NCBI GenBank assembly: GCA_964572725.1
Contig: CAZNFW010000030.1
Span: 1 to 33,061 of the forward strand
From: Rosettibacter sp964572725
Lineage (GTDB): Bacteria; Bacteroidota; Ignavibacteria; Ignavibacteriales; Melioribacteraceae
Direction of reading: 5' to 3'
DNA length: 33,061 nucleotides
The first letter of the stretch is position 1. Every line of letters starts with the position of its first letter. Shown here piece after piece: positions 1 through 6,019 of the stretch. The notes under the pieces are model-generated. The model had not been told where the DNA came from. It worked only from the letters and a program-made list of their open reading frames with translations, and did not search any database. The translations under genes were made by a program, and so were the position numbers.

Positions 1-177
1 AGTGTTGAGCAGATGGAACAGATTAATGGGGGAGTTTCCGGTAGCGCTGTAATGTCTTGCATCCAAGATGCTTATTCAAATCACGGCTGGATATCAGTTG
101 CTCTTTTCATTGAAACCGCATTTATACCATGGACTGCAGCTGTAATTGCTGCCGATTGCACATTGCACAATTTATAA
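1..177 (+). CDS. Double-glycine leader peptide A (bacteriocin-like), 5' end outside the window
   Basis: The window opens in frame inside a small peptide gene that ends at TAA 175-177. The visible leader reads SVEQMEQINGG, which fits the double-glycine leader class cleaved by C39-domain ABC exporters. The predicted core after GG is 47 residues, hydrophobic and Gly/Ala/Ile-rich, with two cysteines (in MSC and ADC) 32 residues apart that could form a disulfide. A small membrane protein gene starts 16 bases downstream. The start codon and the first few leader residues lie before base 1. No exporter or modifying enzyme is visible in the window. The bacteriocin role is inferred from leader type, size and neighbour; a signalling peptide is the main alternative. 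Confidence 0.72.
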   Translation, partial: SVEQMEQINGGVSGSAVMSCIQDAYSNHGWISVALFIETAFIPWTAAVIAADCTLHNL

Positions 178-193
178 CTGATAGGGGTTAATT

Positions 194-442
194 ATGAAAC
201 TTTTATCATATTATCTACAGATAGCTTTACCAATAGGCATACTGATATGGTTAACGCAAATAAATTCTCCAAATTTATTTGTAGCTAACCTTTTGGCTTA
301 TATTTTTATTTACAGGCCTATTGTGGATTATCTCAGATTATCTCAATTGGGGTTAGTTAAAAGGAAGAAAGATTTATTACTTGTTTTCTTTCACTATTAT
401 CAGTTCAAGTATTTTTATGAATTATATTTTAAAGTAAACTAG
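194..442 (+). CDS. Small membrane protein, candidate immunity protein for peptide A
   Basis: This is an 82-residue protein with two predicted membrane helices, around residues 10-24 and 28-45, followed by a basic, Tyr/Phe-rich tail (KRKKDLLLVFFHYYQFKY). The ATG is preceded by a good ribosome binding site (AGGGG at 183-187). It lies directly downstream of peptide A, and the same order recurs for peptide B and the 62-residue membrane protein at 836. Bacteriocin immunity proteins are often small membrane proteins encoded next to the peptide, so that is the inferred role. I recognise no named family. Confidence 0.6.
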   Translation: MKLLSYYLQIALPIGILIWLTQINSPNLFVANLLAYIFIYRPIVDYLRLSQLGLVKRKKDLLLVFFHYYQFKYFYELYFKVN

Positions 443-473
443 GTTCTGTTGTGAAGTTAAAAACTAATTGACT

Positions 474-560
474 AATCCGATAGCCCGGGATATCGGATTG
501 GCGGCAATAATTAACAGTCCTAAGACCTCGCTGTTTTCTAGCGGGTCCTCTGCCGCGGGA
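474..560 (+). repeat. Structured GC-rich element, copy 1, upstream of peptide B
   Basis: A 26-base hairpin (474-499) has arms AATCCGATA and TATCGGATT around a central CCCGGG. It is followed by an outer stem GCGGCA (501-506) pairing with TGCCGC (551-556), which encloses a third hairpin (GACC-T-CGCT at 524-532 with AGCGGGTC at 540-547, loop of seven). A related copy sits at 1241-1300 upstream of peptide C. The element begins 31 bases after the stop of the previous membrane protein gene and ends about 35 bases before the peptide start codon, so it could be a leader RNA, a terminator/processing site between cassettes, or a recombination/repeat element. Its GC content stands out from the surrounding AT-rich DNA. 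The sequence does not decide its function. Confidence 0.7.
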
Positions 561-595
561 TGTAATAATCAATAACTAAATTAATGGAGGTTCTT

Positions 596-766
596 ATGAA
601 AGAACTAAGTGTAAAGCAGATGGAGGAAATTGAAGGTGGAGGTTTGATTAGTGACCAAGCTGCAATTTGTGCTACAATTGCAGTATTCGGGATATTTTTT
701 GCTGCATCTGGTATTTCGGCTGTATTGTATGTAGCTGCTGGAGCAGTTGCTGGTTGTTTTGGATGA
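596..766 (+). CDS. Double-glycine leader peptide B (bacteriocin-like)
   Basis: A 56-residue peptide with leader MKELSVKQMEEIEGG, predicted cleavage after GG at residue 15, and a 41-residue hydrophobic core rich in Ala, Gly, Ile and Phe, with cysteines at core positions 10 and 39. I chose the ATG at 596 because GGAGG at 586-590 sits at the right spacing as its ribosome binding site; the in-frame ATG at 584 overlaps that site and would add four residues to a canonical leader. The peptide follows structured element copy 1 and precedes a two-helix membrane protein gene. Export by an ABC transporter with a C39 domain is expected from the leader, but none is in the window. The bacteriocin role is inferred. 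Confidence 0.78.
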   Translation: MKELSVKQMEEIEGGGLISDQAAICATIAVFGIFFAASGISAVLYVAAGAVAGCFG

Positions 767-780
767 GATTTAAAAATGCT

Positions 781-808
781 GTAAGTGCTGCAATTTAGCA
801 GCACTTAC
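781..808. promoter_or_regulatory. Perfect 11-bp hairpin between peptide B and its downstream membrane protein
   Basis: GTAAGTGCTGC (781-791) and GCAGCACTTAC (798-808) are perfect complements with a six-base AATTTA loop. No T-run follows, so it is not a classical intrinsic terminator. In this position it could protect the upstream peptide mRNA from 3' decay or partly attenuate the downstream gene, giving high peptide and low immunity-protein expression. That role is inferred. Confidence 0.6.
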
Positions 809-835
809 GACTAAACTAAATAATATGGATATAGT

Positions 836-1024
836 ATGAAAAACATTTATATAAAATTTATAATCCGACTTATTCTTTCAATTATGCTTTTAAGTTATAT
901 TTTCTTTTGGCGAAAGCCTTTTTCATCAGAGGAGCTTGGTTTGTTTATATTTTTTCTTGCTATTGTAATAATTGGGTTATACTTTCAACTAAGATATGAT
1001 AGAAAGCATAAATCTGAGAATTAG
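836..1024 (+). CDS. Small two-helix membrane protein, candidate immunity protein for peptide B
   Basis: A 62-residue protein with two predicted membrane helices (about residues 7-24 and 34-53) separated by a short loop (WRKPFSSEE) and ending in a charged tail (RYDRKHKSEN). It follows peptide B by about 70 bases, the gap holding a perfect hairpin. It is not obviously similar in sequence to the 82-residue membrane protein after peptide A, but size, topology and position correspond. The ribosome binding site is weak (GGAT), which would fit low expression. Immunity to peptide B is inferred from position; no family is recognised. Confidence 0.55.
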   Translation: MKNIYIKFIIRLILSIMLLSYIFFWRKPFSSEELGLFIFFLAIVIIGLYFQLRYDRKHKSEN

Positions 1025-1240
1025 GAAGAATATTATGAGAAATCGACATATGTAAGGAAATTAAATAAGACTTAGTTAAAAGTATTATCAAAAAAATTTT
1101 AGTAAAATTATTTGACCTATGAAAAATTACTAACATGTTCTAGCAGATTTTCCTAAATAAATTTCAACTGAATTTTACCATATTTAACCACTGATAAAGA
1201 AGACATGGATAAAATGCCTTCATGGTTATGACAATGAAAA

Positions 1241-1300
1241 AATCCGATAGTCCGGAATATCGGATTAGCGGCAATAACTAACTGTCCTCAGCCGCGGGAC
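1241..1300 (+). repeat. Structured GC-rich element, copy 2, upstream of peptide C
   Basis: Same organisation as the copy at 474: a 26-base hairpin (1241-1266) with identical AATCCGATA/TATCGGATT arms but TCCGGA in place of CCCGGG at the centre, a change that keeps pairing on both sides. GCGGC (1268-1272) pairs with GCCGC (1291-1295). This copy lacks a 28-base module present in copy 1 between two GTCCT repeats. Similarity continues past the element through AATAATCAATAA toward the peptide ribosome binding site. The stretch 1025-1240 before it holds no gene I can support. Confidence 0.7.
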
Positions 1301-1334
1301 AAAATAATCAATAATAAAATAAAAGAAGGTTACA

Positions 1335-1530
1335 ATAAAAGAACAAAGTTTTATGCAGATGGAACAGATTAATGGGAGGAAAACTCGAATCAATATTATG
1401 CGGTGTTGCTTTCGCGCAACTTAGCGCTTGGAACGCTTTAGCTTTTGGTCTTGCTTGTGTATCGCTGGGCTGGTCTATTGCAATTGGATTCGGCATAGAC
1501 CTTCTCAGTGCTATTATATGTGCAGCTTAA
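1335..1530 (+). pseudogene. Double-glycine leader peptide C, degenerate (start codon lost, frameshift at the GG site)
   Basis: The leader aligns with peptides A and B as IKEQSFMQMEQINGG, but the expected start codon is ATA (1335-1337) where peptide B has ATG, with a matching GAAGG ribosome binding site 5' of it. At the GG cleavage site one extra A (1377) shifts the frame; removing it restores GG followed by a hydrophobic core, beginning KLESILCGVAFAQLSAW and ending at TAA 1528-1530, with three cysteines. The core frame could alternatively be read from ATG 1372 as a 52-residue peptide without a full leader, but no good ribosome binding site precedes it. I read this as a decaying third unit of the island. 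No membrane protein gene follows it. Confidence 0.65.
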
Positions 1531-1658
1531 TCATTCTCTATAAATTTTATCTCAGATTATTTACTAACATTTTTATTCTTCAGTTGTAATGGTTTCATCA
1601 AAATTTTTTGGTTAAAAATCTCTTATAAAATCTTCCAATATTTAAGAAAAAATTAAAT

Positions 1659-1666
1659 TATCTTTG
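1659..1666 (+). promoter_or_regulatory. Candidate -7 box for the aldo/keto reductase gene
   Basis: TATCTTTG matches the Bacteroidetes-type -7 consensus TAnnTTTG and lies about 34 bases upstream of the start codon. No clear -33 TTTG is present at the right distance, so this is a weak call. Confidence 0.35.
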
Positions 1667-1699
1667 TATGGTATTTTCTAAAAAATTTAGAGGCAGAAG

Positions 1700-2692
1700 T
1701 TGAATTATATAGCTTCAGTTAATCGTTACGATTCAATGATTTACAACCGCTGCGGCAAAAGCGGATTAAAGCTGCCGGCAATTTCATTGGGTTTATGGCA
1801 TAACTTTGGCGGTGTTGATGTTTTCGAAAATAGCAGAGCGATGATTCGTCGTGCATTTGATTTGGGTATCACTCATTTTGATTTGGCAAATAATTACGGA
1901 CCACCTCCGGGTTCCGCAGAAGAAAATTTTGGAATTATTCTTAAAAAAGATTTTAAATCATACAGAGACGAATTAATTATTTCTACAAAAGCTGGATGGG
2001 GAATGTGGCCCGGTCCTTACGGTGATTGGGGTTCGCGTAAATATTTAATTGCTTCGTTAGACCAGAGTTTGAAAAGAATGAAATTAGATTATGTGGATAT
2101 CTTTTATCACCATCGCCCCGATCCTGAAACTCCGCTCGAAGAAACAATGAGTGCACTCGATCAAATTGTTCGAAGCGGAAAAGCTTTGTATGTTGGCATC
2201 TCTCAATATAAACCAGAAGAAACAAAAAAAGCTGCAGATATTCTAAAACAAATGGGTCATCATCTTTTAATTCATCAACCGCGTTACAATATGTTTGACC
2301 GATGGATTGAAAATGGTTTAACTGATGTGCTCGAAAAAGAAGGAATAGGCTGCATTGTTTTCTCTCCCTTAGCTCAGGGATTATTATCAGATAAATATTT
2401 AAATGGAATTCCAGAAGGCTCTCGTGCATCAAAACCATGGGGATTTTTGAAAGCTGACCAGATTACGAATGATAAATTAGAAAAAATAAAAAAACTCAAT
2501 GCAATTGCTAAAAAAAGAAATCAATCTTTGGCTCAAATGGCTCTTGCTTGGGTTTTGAGAAAACCTGTTGTGACTTCTGCTTTAATTGGTGCAAGTCGTG
2601 TTGAACAAATTGATGATGCTGTTGCTGCACTCAATAATTTGCAATTTAGTGATGATGAATTAAATGAAATAGAAAAAATTTTAGCAGAATAA
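1700..2692 (+). CDS. gpr: Aldo/keto reductase, YghZ (L-glyceraldehyde 3-phosphate reductase) type
   Basis: A 330-residue cytoplasmic NADPH-dependent aldo/keto reductase. It matches E. coli YghZ/Gpr closely from memory, including the RRCGKSGL-like N-terminus, LGLWHNFG, FDLANNYGPPPGSAEENFG and ALIGASR near the C-terminus. The catalytic tetrad is visible as Asp61, Tyr66, Lys97 and His138. The start is TTG at 1700: the next ATG would remove conserved residues, the TTG start aligns residue for residue with the E. coli N-terminus, and AGAGG (1689-1693) is well placed. The family detoxifies methylglyoxal and other aldehydes and reduces L-glyceraldehyde 3-phosphate. It is co-directional with bacterioferritin 23 bases downstream, suggesting a shared stress-related transcript. 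Confidence 0.88.
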   Translation: MNYIASVNRYDSMIYNRCGKSGLKLPAISLGLWHNFGGVDVFENSRAMIRRAFDLGITHFDLANNYGPPPGSAEENFGIILKKDFKSYRDELIISTKAGWGMWPGPYGDWGSRKYLIASLDQSLKRMKLDYVDIFYHHRPDPETPLEETMSALDQIVRSGKALYVGISQYKPEETKKAADILKQMGHHLLIHQPRYNMFDRWIENGLTDVLEKEGIGCIVFSPLAQGLLSDKYLNGIPEGSRASKPWGFLKADQITNDKLEKIKKLNAIAKKRNQSLAQMALAWVLRKPVVTSALIGASRVEQIDDAVAALNNLQFSDDELNEIEKILAE

Positions 2693-2715
2693 ATCTCTAA
2701 TTAAAAGGAGCAACT

Positions 2716-3180
2716 ATGAAGGGCAATCAAAAACTAATCGACACTTTAAATGATCTCTTAGCTGATGAATTAACTGCTATAAGTCAGTATATGGTTCATT
2801 CAGAAATGTGTAATAACTGGGGCTACAGCAAACTTCACGAAGCAATTGAAAAGCAGGCAATTGACGAAATGCATCATGCAGAGTGGTTGATTCAAAGAAT
2901 TTTATTCCTTGAAGGAACACCAATTGTTAATAAGTTGAAAGAAATGAAAATTGGTAAATCAGTCCCGGATTTTATTTATAATGATCAGGAAGCTGAACAG
3001 GATGCAATTAAAGCATACAACAAAGGAATTGCACTTGCTCGAGAAGTCGGCGATGAATCAACCGCAGAGCTACTTACAAAAATTTTGAAAATGGAAGAAG
3101 ATCATGTAGACTGGGCAGAAACTCAACGTGCTCAAATTGAACAAATGGGACTGGAAGGATATCTTTCAAATCAAGTATGA
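2716..3180 (+). CDS. bfr: Bacterioferritin
   Basis: A 154-residue four-helix ferritin-like protein of normal family length. All ferroxidase-centre ligands are present at standard positions: Glu18, Glu51, His54, Glu94, Glu127 and His130, with Tyr25 nearby. Met52, the axial haem ligand that separates bacterioferritin from plain ferritin, is also present. The protein should assemble into a 24-subunit cytoplasmic shell that oxidises and stores iron. A good ribosome binding site (AAGGAG) precedes the ATG. It follows the aldo/keto reductase closely and is followed by a long palindromic element. Confidence 0.92.
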   Translation: MKGNQKLIDTLNDLLADELTAISQYMVHSEMCNNWGYSKLHEAIEKQAIDEMHHAEWLIQRILFLEGTPIVNKLKEMKIGKSVPDFIYNDQEAEQDAIKAYNKGIALAREVGDESTAELLTKILKMEEDHVDWAETQRAQIEQMGLEGYLSNQV

Positions 3181-3187
3181 AAATAGC

Positions 3188-3270
3188 AGAACGCAGATTC
3201 TACGGCTTAGACAGATTTTACTGATTCATAAATCTGAGTTTATCTGCCTAATCTGTGTCATCTGCGTTCT
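3188..3270. repeat. Long imperfect palindrome (ATCTGCG-type repeat) after bfr
   Basis: Outer arms AGAACGCAGAT (3188-3198) and ATCTGCGTTCT (3260-3270) are perfect complements. Inside them TTAGACAGAT (3207-3216) and ATCTGCCTAA (3242-3251) pair with one mismatch, and the centre is again partly self-complementary. The whole 83-base unit could form a long stem. Its CGCAGATTA/TAATCTGCG core recurs in the hairpin at 22404-22445, so both look like members of one dispersed repeat family. It may serve as a terminator or mRNA stabiliser for bfr. The rest of 3271-3414 shows nothing beyond a short GGTCGACC palindrome near 3304. Confidence 0.65.
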
Positions 3271-3414
3271 ATTTTATTATTTATTGTAAAGGAATCATAT
3301 GAATGGTCGACCGAAAATATGAAAGGTCAATTAATTGAGAGTAGTTTATAAGTAAAAATTTTGTTTGAAAAATATCTAAACAGATTTATTTAAAAACATC
3401 ATTAAAGGATTAAA

Positions 3415-3945
3415 ATGAATTTCAAAGTAATCAAAAGCAAAGTAGTATTTGAAGGGAAAGTATTTAATGTTCGAGTTGACGATATTCAATACAATGGCTC
3501 TGGAAATTTAGCAACAAGACAGGTTGCAGTTCATCCCGGCGGAGCAGTTATAATTCCTGTTTTGAGCAATGGTAAGATAATTTTTGTTAAACAATATCGA
3601 TATCCGCAAGATGAAATTATTATTGAACTTCCTGCAGGAAAATTAGATAAAGGAGAAGACCCGCTGAATTGTGCAATTAGAGAATTGAAAGAAGAAACGG
3701 GTTATACTTCGAATAAAATTCGAAAACTTGGAAAGATTTATACAACTCCGGGGTTTTGCAACGAAGTTTTACATATTTATCTTGCAGAAGATTTAAAGGA
3801 AGGAAATCATCAAAGAGAAGAAGGCGAAGAAGAAATGGAACTGATTGAACTAACTCTTGATGAAGCAGAAGAAAAAATACGAAAAGGTGAAATTGTAGAT
3901 GCAAAAACGATTTGCGGAATTGCTATGTATAAATTACAAAGTTAA
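3415..3945 (+). CDS. nudF: NUDIX hydrolase, ADP-ribose pyrophosphatase-like
   Basis: A 176-residue NUDIX protein. The complete Nudix box (G-x5-E-x7-RE-U-x-EE-x-G-U) spans residues 75-97 with Gly75, Glu81, Arg89-Glu90, Glu93-Glu94 and Gly96, which bind the catalytic metal ions. The N-terminal beta-rich region (VFNVRVDDIQY, RQVAVHPGGAVIIPVL) and YTTPGFCNE after the box are typical of ADP-sugar pyrophosphatases that cleave ADP-ribose to AMP and ribose 5-phosphate. The start ATG has a clear AAAGGA site. The exact substrate cannot be settled from the sequence. Confidence 0.85.
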   Translation: MNFKVIKSKVVFEGKVFNVRVDDIQYNGSGNLATRQVAVHPGGAVIIPVLSNGKIIFVKQYRYPQDEIIIELPAGKLDKGEDPLNCAIRELKEETGYTSNKIRKLGKIYTTPGFCNEVLHIYLAEDLKEGNHQREEGEEEMELIELTLDEAEEKIRKGEIVDAKTICGIAMYKLQS

Positions 3946-4024
3946 TTAATATCTTATACGATTTTTCTGTTAATTATTTAGAAAGTAATCCTGCCTTATA
4001 GTTGAAATCTAATATTATCATCAT

Positions 4025-5134
4025 TTACATCAGAGAATTAAAAAGATCTATTATTCTTGGATAAAAGCTTTTAAGGTTAGGGTATACATCTCTATTGTTT
4101 TCATAGTTTTCAAATAGTGAATCAAGTTTATGAATATAAATGAACCCGTTATTAATCTCTTTGTTGATTATAAGGTTTTTATATGATTCACCTGAAAGTT
4201 GCAATGTTAATCTTGCAACAACAGTTCTTACTAAATGTTCGTTTACACAGGTTTGCCAGTTATTGTAACCCTGAGTTTGCATTTTATCTTTTATAGGTTC
4301 ATATAGTTTTTTTGAATTGTTGATTTCTACAGAATATTTTTCTGTAATATCATTTATAAATGAATGGCTGAATTCATGCAGAATTATGTAAAGAATATCT
4401 TCTTTGTTTCCAAATGTTAGATTACCGTTTGAATAACTTTTGGGTCCAATGATATTAAAAACATCTTCTTTATCTTCATTACGTACTTTAGGTCCATAAC
4501 CACCTGAATGAAATAATGGGGCAGGGATTACATTGTAACTGTGTTTTTTTTCCCCATAGTAATCTTCAAGAATTTTAATATAATTAACATCGCTGACATT
4601 TCTAATAATTTCATTTTGTAAATGATTATAAAATTTTTTCTTATCATAAAAAAATTTCATGAAGTTTGTCTCTTTAGCAAATGCGCGTAGTTTTTCTGCA
4701 AAATCTTTAAGATTTGATTCGCCACCTGCACGAATAATTAAATAATTTGAGTAAGGCACAATTTGTTCGAAATCAGGAGGATTGTTATGATATAGAACAA
4801 ATGCTACAGGTGCATCAAATGTAAATCCAGAGTTTGTTAATGATTGAGATTTCTGAATTGCAGAATGATTTTGATATTTTGAAAAGTAATCATCAATATC
4901 ATGGATATAACCAGTATTAAATTTTGTATGATTTTTTTCTGCCCATGTAGTAAAATGTTGAACAACAGCCAATAACTCAATTCTTGGGTCAACTATAATA
5001 TTCAAATCTGGAGGATTTTCTAATGCTTGTTCTTCTTCAATATCAACTGGTATATTATGTGAATCTTCATCTACCGTGCAACTCGGCAATAAAAAAACAA
5101 CAAGCACTACAAAAATTAAACCTGCTAATTTCAT
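4025..5134 (-). CDS. DUF4932-like lipoprotein with HExxH metalloprotease motif
   Basis: A 369-residue exported lipoprotein: hydrophobic signal peptide ending in the lipobox LPSC with lipidated Cys19, then a Glu-rich linker. Residues 253-257 read HEFSH in the context ILHEFSHSFI, a zincin-type zinc-binding and catalytic motif; the following NEH (around Glu299) may supply the third ligand. The overall pattern matches DUF4932 proteins I recall from Bacteroidetes. It should be an envelope-anchored peptidase of unknown substrate. It is the last minus-strand gene after murI (49-base gap) and converges with the NUDIX gene. No clear terminator lies between them. Confidence 0.75.
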   Translation of the reverse strand: MKLAGLIFVVLVVFLLPSCTVDEDSHNIPVDIEEEQALENPPDLNIIVDPRIELLAVVQHFTTWAEKNHTKFNTGYIHDIDDYFSKYQNHSAIQKSQSLTNSGFTFDAPVAFVLYHNNPPDFEQIVPYSNYLIIRAGGESNLKDFAEKLRAFAKETNFMKFFYDKKKFYNHLQNEIIRNVSDVNYIKILEDYYGEKKHSYNVIPAPLFHSGGYGPKVRNEDKEDVFNIIGPKSYSNGNLTFGNKEDILYIILHEFSHSFINDITEKYSVEINNSKKLYEPIKDKMQTQGYNNWQTCVNEHLVRTVVARLTLQLSGESYKNLIINKEINNGFIYIHKLDSLFENYENNRDVYPNLKSFYPRIIDLFNSLM

Positions 5135-5183
5135 ATTGATTCTAAATCAAATTTATTGTAATCACAAATAAAGATAAATGCAA

Positions 5184-6011
5184 TTACTCGTTCGTTAATT
5201 CTTCTAATTCAACTTTATGCAGGTGAGTAATTTTTGTTCCCAAAAATCTTTCTGCTACTTCATGAAATTTTGTTGGGACATCGCTAACATAAAATTCTCT
5301 TTTTCCAAGATGATTTGAATTGTTTCTCAATCCACGGCCATTTAAATATTCTTCAATAATTTTTGCAGCTGGGTTGCCTGAATGTACAAGTTTTACATTC
5401 TTGCCCATTACTTTTTGAATTACATCTGATAGAATTGGATAATGTGTACAGGCTAAAACGAGTGTATCTATTTTTTTTTCTTTTAATTCTGTAAGATACT
5501 CTTTTGCAATTAATTCAGTTGCTTTGTGATTAATCCAGCCTTCCTCTGCTAAAGGAACGAAAAGGGGACATGCTTTTTCTATTACTTTAACTTTTGGATT
5601 TAATTTTTTTATTTCGTTCGAATATGCTTTATTGTTAATTGTTGAACGTGTGCCTATAACTCCAATGATTCCTCTCTTTGTTTCCTGCAATGCCATTTTT
5701 GAACCGGGTTCAATCATTCCAATTACTGGAATTGTAAGAAATCTTTTTAATTCTTTAAGTGCAACTGAAGATGCAGTGTTGCATGCAACAACAAGTAATT
5801 TTATATTTTTTCTCAAAAGAAAATTTGCTGCTTGAAGTGTGTACTCAATAACTGTCTCGTTTGATTTGCTTCCATAAGGCACTCTTGCAGTATCTCCAAA
5901 ATAAACTATATTTTCATTTGGAAGAAGTTCAATTACAGATTTTACTACTGTTAATCCTCCAATTCCGGAATCAAAAAATCCGATTGGATTTGTTCTGTTC
6001 ATAAAATTCAT
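5184..6011 (-). CDS. murI: Glutamate racemase
   Basis: A 275-residue cofactor-independent racemase making D-glutamate for peptidoglycan. Visible signatures are FFDSGIGGLTV at the N-terminus, FGDTARVPYGSKS, and the two catalytic cysteines Cys77 (VACNTAS) and Cys188 (ACTHYP). Length is normal for the family. The gene starts eight bases after the glnD stop, so the two are almost certainly cotranscribed. Either ATG (residue 1 or 4) could be the start; the first is kept because nothing decides between them. Confidence 0.93.
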   Translation of the reverse strand: MNFMNRTNPIGFFDSGIGGLTVVKSVIELLPNENIVYFGDTARVPYGSKSNETVIEYTLQAANFLLRKNIKLLVVACNTASSVALKELKRFLTIPVIGMIEPGSKMALQETKRGIIGVIGTRSTINNKAYSNEIKKLNPKVKVIEKACPLFVPLAEEGWINHKATELIAKEYLTELKEKKIDTLVLACTHYPILSDVIQKVMGKNVKLVHSGNPAAKIIEEYLNGRGLRNNSNHLGKREFYVSDVPTKFHEVAERFLGTKITHLHKVELEELTNE

Positions 6012-6019
6012 AATATATC

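Noticed and set aside
584..595. ATG 584 as the start of peptide B
   Set aside because: It overlaps the GGAGG that serves ATG 596, and the leader from 596 is already a complete double-glycine leader.
474..1300. CRISPR-like or tandem repeat array at the two hairpin elements
   Set aside because: There are only two copies, about 770 bases apart, separated by genes and associated with peptide starts, not regular spacers.
1308..1496. Minus-strand ORF across peptide C
   Set aside because: It overlaps the peptide relic and element copy 2 on the opposite strand, lacks a ribosome binding site and resembles no protein.
1983..2438. 151-codon minus-strand ORF inside the aldo/keto reductase gene
   Set aside because: It is an antisense shadow of a clearly coding gene, with a composition that fits a translated complement.
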